NCBI GenBank assembly: GCA_964482585.1
Contig: CAYZYO010000043.1
Coordinates: forward strand, 1 to 17,788
Direction: 5' to 3'
Length of the DNA: 17,788 nt
Source of the DNA: CAYZYO01 sp964482585
Lineage (GTDB): Bacteria; Bacillota; Syntrophomonadia; Syntrophomonadales; Syntrophomonadaceae
The notes under the pieces are model-generated. The model ran no database searches and was not told where the DNA came from. It was given only the letters and a program-made list of their open reading frames with translations. Every line of letters starts with the position of its first letter. The first letter of the stretch is position 1. Shown here one piece after another: positions 13,891 through 17,788 of the stretch. The position numbers and the translations under genes were made by a program.

Positions 13891-15483
13891 GTGGAAAAGA
13901 AAAAGGTAATAGTAAGTGAGAGAATAGCTGAAGAAGGACTAACTTTATTAAGAAGTGAGCTAGAAGTTGATTATCGTGATGGAATTTCCAGAGAAGAGCT
14001 CCTGAGTATAATAGATCAATACGATGCTTTAATTGTTAGAAGTGTTACTAAAGTGGATGAAGAATTGATAATGCAGGGTAAAAAGTTAAAAATTGTAGGT
14101 AGGGCCGGAAATGGAATTGATAATATTGATGTAGATGTCTGTACCAGGTACGGGGTAATAGTTGCCAATACACCTGACAGCAATACTATATCAGCAGCTG
14201 AACAAACAGTAAGTTTATTGCTTTCATCGGCAAGAAATACTGCCTGGGCTAGTAACTTTCTAAGAACCAATAAATGGGACCGGAAACCATTTAGGGGAGT
14301 TGAGCTTTATGGTAAAACAGTAGGTATAATTGGATTGGGCAGAATTGGTTCCATGGTGGCTACCCGGTTAAAGTCTTTTAATATGAAAGTAATAGCTTAT
14401 GATCCATATATTTCGGATGACCGTTTTAAGCGATTTGGAGCCGAGAAAAAAGAAAACCTGGAAGAGTTAATTAAAGAATCAGATTTCATTACCGTACACA
14501 CACCCAGAAATGAAGAGACTATGCATATGATAAACGAAGAAATACTCCAATTGGCTAAAGATGGAGTAAGAGTAGTAAATTGTGCCCGGGGTGGGATAAT
14601 AGAGGAAGAGGCTTTACTTAAGGGTTTAGAAGCGAAAAAAATTGCCAGTGCCGGGTTGGATGTATTTGAAAAAGAACCGGCAGTAAACAATCCGCTATTT
14701 AAATTTAATAATGTAGTATGTACACCTCATTTAGGAGCCGATACATTTGAGGCTCAGAAAAGAGTAGGGGAAAATATCGCGGAGCAGGTAATAAAAGCCC
14801 TTAGAGGAGAGATAGTTCCCAATGTGGTAAATCTACCCACAATGCTTAATGAAGAATTAGAATATCTGAAACCATATATTAGTCTGGCTGAAAAAATGGG
14901 ACAAATATATTATCAAATAGAAAAATCACCTATAGAAAGGGTTGAGTTAACCTTTAGTGGACCTATAACTCAAAATGAAACCGAAATGCTAACCGTAGCT
15001 TTTCTAAAAGGACTATTAGAGCCAGTCATGTGGGAAAAGGTCAATTATGTTAATGCTCGACTCATGGCAGAAGACCGGGGTATAAAAGTTTTTGAAAGAA
15101 AAGAAGAACAAAGCCCGAAACGTTATAAAAACCTGGTTACTGCCAAAATTGTTAAAGACGGTTTCGAGCTAGAAATTGCAGGAACCCTTTCCAGAGCAAG
15201 AAATCCGTTGCTTGTCGAACTTTTCGGTTATGAAACCGAGAGCACCCTTGAAGGATATATCTTGGTGGTAAATCATGAGGATCGGCCCCGGGTAATAGGT
15301 CCTTTTGCGACCTCGCTTGGAGATGCGGGGGTAAATATTGCGGGAATGAAAGTAGCACGTAAAAGCAAGGGAGAAGTAAGCATTATGATTATTAATGTCG
15401 ATAACAAAGTAGAAAAAACAGTCCTTAAAGAATTAAGCCAACTTGATGGTATTATTGGAGAGCCAAAACTATTATTCTTTTAA
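13891..15483 (+). CDS. serA: D-3-phosphoglycerate dehydrogenase
   Basis: The 530-residue enzyme oxidises 3-phosphoglycerate to 3-phosphohydroxypyruvate with NAD, the first step of serine synthesis. The NAD-binding GLGRIG is at 148-153. The catalytic set is R233 (ARGG), E262 (DVFEKEP) and H280 (TPHLG). An intervening ASB-type domain covers about 320-450, and a C-terminal ACT domain (about 455-530) is the usual site of serine feedback. In the ACT loop, DRPRVIG has R467 where many homologues have glycine, so serine sensing may differ. GTG is the start, with AAAGGAG at 13876-13882 and 8-nt spacing. It lies 27 nt after the aminotransferase. A perfect 32-bp palindrome covers its stop codon. Confidence 0.97.
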   Translation: MEKKKVIVSERIAEEGLTLLRSELEVDYRDGISREELLSIIDQYDALIVRSVTKVDEELIMQGKKLKIVGRAGNGIDNIDVDVCTRYGVIVANTPDSNTISAAEQTVSLLLSSARNTAWASNFLRTNKWDRKPFRGVELYGKTVGIIGLGRIGSMVATRLKSFNMKVIAYDPYISDDRFKRFGAEKKENLEELIKESDFITVHTPRNEETMHMINEEILQLAKDGVRVVNCARGGIIEEEALLKGLEAKKIASAGLDVFEKEPAVNNPLFKFNNVVCTPHLGADTFEAQKRVGENIAEQVIKALRGEIVPNVVNLPTMLNEELEYLKPYISLAEKMGQIYYQIEKSPIERVELTFSGPITQNETEMLTVAFLKGLLEPVMWEKVNYVNARLMAEDRGIKVFERKEEQSPKRYKNLVTAKIVKDGFELEIAGTLSRARNPLLVELFGYETESTLEGYILVVNHEDRPRVIGPFATSLGDAGVNIAGMKVARKSKGEVSIMIINVDNKVEKTVLKELSQLDGIIGEPKLLFF

Positions 15484-15497
15484 AAGAATAATAGTTT
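15466..15497. repeat. Perfect 32-bp palindrome spanning the serA stop codon
   Basis: The left half (15466-15481) is the exact reverse complement of the right half (15482-15497), with the centre at TTTTAAAA. The serA TAA is at 15481-15483. The sequence is almost entirely A/T, with two C/G pairs per arm. In RNA it could form a long hairpin between serA and serS. No U-run follows, so a terminator is unlikely. Confidence 0.8.
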
Positions 15498-15544
15498 AAA
15501 TACGGCAAAAGTATTACCGAATTTCAGGACAGGAGGAAGATATT

Positions 15545-16819
15545 GTGTTAGATGCCAAAATAATTAGAGCTAATCCAAATAGAATAAAACAAGAGCTCAA
15601 GAAGAGAAATCTTACGGCTGCCCTCGATGAGTTCTTATTATTGGATGAAAAAAGGCGTAGTCTTCTCTCTAAAGTTGAGGAAATGAAAAGTTTCCGTAAT
15701 GCTTCTTCACAAGAGGTAGGAAGAATGAAAAAAGCAGGAAAAGATCCAACTGACTTGATGGAAAGGGTTAGAACAATTGGGCAGGATATAAAAGCCTTTG
15801 ATGAGCAGTTGAAACTAGTTGAAAATGAAATAGAAAAAATATTATTAAACCTACCTAATATTCCACATGAATCAGTACCTGTAGGGGATGAAGAAAGTAA
15901 TGTAGAAATTCGGCGATGGGGGAAACCAAGGAATTTTGACTTTGAGCCTCTTGCCCATTGGGACTTAGGACCTAATTTAGATATAATGGATTTTGAAAGG
16001 GCAGCCAAATTATCAGGAGCGAGGTTTACTGTTTATAAGGGATTGGGAGCCCGGCTGGAAAGAGGTATAATAAACTTCTTCCTTGATATTCATACAACAG
16101 AACATGGTTATAAAGAAGTATTGCCTCCATTTATGGTAACGGCAGATTGCATGATAGGAACCGGGCAACTCCCTAAATTTGCAGAGGATATGTTTAAGAT
16201 TGATGGACGGGAAATGTATTTAATTCCAACAGCCGAAGTACCACTGACTAATCTACACCGGCAGGAAAACCTGGATTTAAACGATCTCCCGTTGTATTTA
16301 ACTGCGTATACTCCGTGCTTTAGAGCTGAAGCAGGATCACATGGAAGGGATACCCGCGGGGTTATCCGGCAGCATCAGTTTAACAAAGTTGAACTGGTTA
16401 AAATAGTTGAGCCGCATTTTTCTTATGATGAACTAGAAAAACTGACTATAGATGCTGAAAAGGTATTACAACTCTTGGGACTTCCTTATAGGGTAGTAGT
16501 TTTGAGCACAGGGGACCTGGGATTTTCCGCTGCTAAAACTTATGATATTGAGGTTTGGATGCCCAGTTACAATAATTATAAGGAGATATCTTCTTGTTCT
16601 AATTGCGAAGACTTTCAGGCCCGGAGGGCAAACATAAGGTATCGTAATGTCCAGGGAAAACTGCAATATGTACATACCCTTAATGGGTCAGGGGTAGCCG
16701 TAGGTAGAACAGTGGCCGCTATCCTGGAAAACTATCAACAGAAAGATGGATCTGTTATCATTCCAGCAGTTTTAAGGCCATATATGGCAGGAGTTGAGAT
16801 AATTGGGAACTCATCGTAA
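15545..16819 (+). CDS. serS: Serine--tRNA ligase
   Basis: The 424-residue class II synthetase charges tRNA-Ser. The N-terminal coiled-coil arm that grips the long variable arm of tRNA-Ser spans about 25-100. The catalytic domain has motif 2 FRAEAGSHGRDTRG from F259 (R260) with HQFNKVEL, and motif 3 GSGVAVGRTVAAILEN at 381-396 (R388). GTG 15545 is the start, with AGGAGG at 15531-15536 and 8-nt spacing. It is 61 nt after serA, so the upstream serine T-box probably controls serine synthesis and charging together. Two tRNA-Ser genes follow downstream, under a separate promoter. Length is normal. Confidence 0.97.
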   Translation: MLDAKIIRANPNRIKQELKKRNLTAALDEFLLLDEKRRSLLSKVEEMKSFRNASSQEVGRMKKAGKDPTDLMERVRTIGQDIKAFDEQLKLVENEIEKILLNLPNIPHESVPVGDEESNVEIRRWGKPRNFDFEPLAHWDLGPNLDIMDFERAAKLSGARFTVYKGLGARLERGIINFFLDIHTTEHGYKEVLPPFMVTADCMIGTGQLPKFAEDMFKIDGREMYLIPTAEVPLTNLHRQENLDLNDLPLYLTAYTPCFRAEAGSHGRDTRGVIRQHQFNKVELVKIVEPHFSYDELEKLTIDAEKVLQLLGLPYRVVVLSTGDLGFSAAKTYDIEVWMPSYNNYKEISSCSNCEDFQARRANIRYRNVQGKLQYVHTLNGSGVAVGRTVAAILENYQQKDGSVIIPAVLRPYMAGVEIIGNSS

Positions 16820-17028
16820 AAATTAAGGCCTTTTAAAGTGGGTGTATTTTGCAGCTACTATTTTTTCCTTGCAGTTTTAAAATAGCTTTTGGTTTAGATC
16901 GGAGTCTTTTGTCGATATAGTTGAGAAAATTCTTTATGGATTAAATGTACTATAGTCTTTTATTGACAATAAAAAAACGCTATGATATACTGTCCATTGC
17001 ATTGAGAATGCGTACAGCCATTCTTGAT
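16820..17028 (+). other. serS-tRNA intergenic region with a weak terminator-like hairpin
   Basis: CTATTTT (16858-16864) can pair with AAAATAG (16879-16885), followed by C and TTTT. This AT-rich hairpin is a weak terminator candidate for the serine operon. The rest is AT-rich sequence leading to the tRNA promoter at 16963-16991. No gene is seen. Confidence 0.4.
16963..16991 (+). promoter_or_regulatory. Promoter of the tRNA-Ser/tRNA-Arg cluster
   Basis: A perfect TTGACA (16963-16968) and TATACT (16986-16991; five of six to consensus) are spaced by exactly 17 nt. Transcription would begin near 16998, about 30 nt before the first tRNA. No clear terminator interrupts the following tRNA genes. Confidence 0.85.
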
Positions 17029-17118
17029 GGAGGGGTGTCCGAGCGGTTGAAGGAGGCGGTCTTGAAAACCGTTGAACCTTTGCGGGTTCCGTGGGTTCGA
17101 ATCCCACCTCCTCCGCCA
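17029..17118 (+). tRNA. tRNA-Ser (anticodon UGA)
   Basis: This 90-nt gene has acceptor GGAGGGG paired with CTCCTCC (one G-U), discriminator G and an encoded CCA. The anticodon loop CTTGAAA gives TGA at 17063-17065, which reads UCA and other UCN codons. A long variable arm, typical of serine tRNAs, precedes the T arm (GTGGG-TTCGAAT-CCCAC). It is the first gene after the cluster promoter and sits downstream of serS. Confidence 0.96.
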
Positions 17119-17179
17119 TTTTACAAGCATAAATGCTATATTAGTAGGACTAATAGTAGCCTTTAATTACATTCTTAAT

Positions 17180-17273
17180 GGAGAGATGGCCGAGTTGGCT
17201 GAAGGCGCTCGCCTGCTAAGCGAGTAGACGGCTTAAAACTGTCTCGAGGGTTCGAATCCCTCTCTCTCCGCCA
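17180..17273 (+). tRNA. tRNA-Ser (anticodon GCU)
   Basis: This gene has a perfect 7-bp acceptor (GGAGAGA with TCTCTCC), discriminator G and an encoded CCA. The anticodon stem CTCGC/GCGAG encloses CTGCTAA, with anticodon GCT at 17215-17217 for AGC/AGU codons. The long variable arm confirms the serine class. Confidence 0.96.
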
Positions 17274-17279
17274 TAATAA

Positions 17280-17356
17280 GCGCCCGTAGCTCAGCTGGAT
17301 AGAGTGACAGGCTACGAACCTGGAGGTCGGGGGTTCGAATCCCTCCGGGCGCGCCA
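17280..17356 (+). tRNA. tRNA-Arg (anticodon ACG)
   Basis: This 77-nt gene has acceptor GCGCCCG paired with CGGGCGC, discriminator G and an encoded CCA. The anticodon loop CTACGAA gives ACG at 17314-17316. A34 of this tRNA must be deaminated to inosine by TadA to read CGU, CGC and CGA; tadA begins about 220 nt downstream. It lies six nucleotides after tRNA-Ser(GCU), so they are clearly co-transcribed. Confidence 0.96.
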
Positions 17357-17363
17357 TTTTTAT

Positions 17364-17484
17364 AATTAGTAATTAGTAATTAATAATTAAGGAAGAAATG
17401 CACGGCATTTCTATTATTCTTTAATAAAGGAAAGCGTTAGCTTTCCTACAACAATTACCAATTATTCATTACTAATTATTAATT
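17364..17484. repeat. Nested-hairpin, MITE-like repeat between two tRNA-Arg genes
   Basis: Arms of 25 nt (17364-17388 and 17460-17484) are inverted complements at 23 of 25 positions. Inside are two perfect hairpins: AGAAATGC/GCATTTCT at 17394-17412 (loop ACG), and AGGAAAGC/GCTTTCCT at 17428-17447 (loop GTTA). There is no coding capacity. The unit fills almost the whole gap between tRNA-Arg(ACG) and tRNA-Arg(CCU). Structure is seen; a mobile origin or an RNA-processing role is inference. Confidence 0.55.
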
Positions 17485-17490
17485 AAATCT

Positions 17491-17567
17491 GCGCCCGTAG
17501 CTCAGGAGGATAGAGCAGCGGTTTCCTAAACCGCGTGCCAGGGGTTCGAGTCCTCTCGGGCGCACCA
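17491..17567 (+). tRNA. tRNA-Arg (anticodon CCU)
   Basis: This 77-nt gene has acceptor GCGCCCG with CGGGCGC, discriminator A and an encoded CCA. The anticodon stem GCGGT/ACCGC encloses TTCCTAA, with anticodon CCT at 17525-17527 for AGG. Its 5' 15 nt are identical to those of the upstream tRNA-Arg(ACG). The final A is also the first base of an ATG in the tadA reading frame. Confidence 0.96.
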
Positions 17568-17581
17568 TGGCGGTGAATCCC

Positions 17582-17788
17582 TTGAAAAGGGATGAATTAT
17601 ATATGACAAAGGCTCTGGAACTGGCTCGCAGGGGATACCTGCGGGGAGAGGTTCCAGTTGGGGCTTTAGTTGTAGAAAATGATGATATAATAGCCTGGGC
17701 TTGCAATGAAAAGGAAAGACGTTCAGATGCAACCGCTCATGCTGAAATGCTGGCTTTGCAGAGAGCAGCAGCTTACCTGGGAAAATGG
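17582..17788 (+). CDS. tadA: tRNA-specific adenosine deaminase TadA, N-terminal part (truncated by window edge)
   Basis: The visible frame reads KRDELYMTKALELARRG, then GEVPVGALVVE, then DATAHAEMLALQ. This is the TadA signature, with the zinc-binding histidine and catalytic glutamate in HAE. TadA converts A34 to inosine in tRNA-Arg(ACG). The PCxxC zinc motif lies beyond the window. The start is uncertain. TTG 17582 gives the same N-terminal length as B. subtilis TadA (MTQDELYM) and has GGTGA at 17572-17576. ATG 17567 gives an E. coli-like length but overlaps the tRNA-Arg(CCU) 3' end and lacks a ribosome site. ATG 17603 would cut conserved residues. A 7-bp hairpin (17577-17593) covers the TTG. 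Confidence 0.9.
   Translation, partial: MKRDELYMTKALELARRGYLRGEVPVGALVVENDDIIAWACNEKERRSDATAHAEMLALQRAAAYLGKW

Noticed and set aside
15514..16008. 164-codon minus-strand frame inside serS
   Set aside because: It is antisense to the conserved serS coding sequence and is a shadow frame rich in serine, phenylalanine and leucine.
16934..17119. Minus-strand frame with a GFEPTEP-like motif
   Set aside because: This is the well-known artefact of translating the antisense of tRNA T-arms. The same holds for the frames at 17175-17357 and 17479-17706.

Overview
The window is the chromosomal replication origin region of a low-GC, Gram-positive bacterium. It is most likely a member of the Clostridia, judging by the AT-rich composition, the Firmicutes-type gene order around dnaA, the presence of remB (yaaB), T-box regulation, and frequent TTG/GTG starts. 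I cannot name a genus. The S4-domain gene yaaA (rlbA), often found between dnaN and recF in Firmicutes, is absent here.

Left arm, minus strand, transcribed away from the origin: rpmH, rnpA, yidD, yidC, jag, then the first 16 codons of mnmE running off the left edge. A near-consensus promoter (2752-2781) drives this ribosome / RNase P / membrane-insertion operon. Hairpins lie between rpmH and rnpA and in the yidC leader. Between jag and mnmE are a MITE-like inverted-repeat element and a terminator hairpin.

Origin: two perfect DnaA boxes precede dnaA. A third box overlaps the end of dnaA. The dnaA-dnaN gap holds a GC block, a near-box and a seven-unit DnaA-trio array bracketed by a 10-bp inverted repeat, which is the probable unwinding element.

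Right arm, plus strand: dnaA, dnaN, recF, remB, gyrB, gyrA (replication initiation, clamp, repair, matrix regulator, gyrase), then a pyridoxamine-kinase-family gene. Next comes a serine module: a promoter and serine-type T-box riboswitch (UCC specifier), a class V aminotransferase, serA and serS. Downstream, a strong promoter precedes tRNA-Ser(UGA), tRNA-Ser(GCU), tRNA-Arg(ACG), a nested-hairpin repeat element and tRNA-Arg(CCU). The window ends inside tadA, whose product makes inosine-34 in tRNA-Arg(ACG).

The genes are mostly housekeeping, and I see no clearly new protein system. The points of interest are regulatory and structural: the trio array with its inverted repeat, the yidC leader, the serine T-box over a probable non-orthologous replacement of serC, two MITE-like repeats, the unusual quinolone-determining residues of GyrA, and the tight tRNA-Arg/tadA arrangement.
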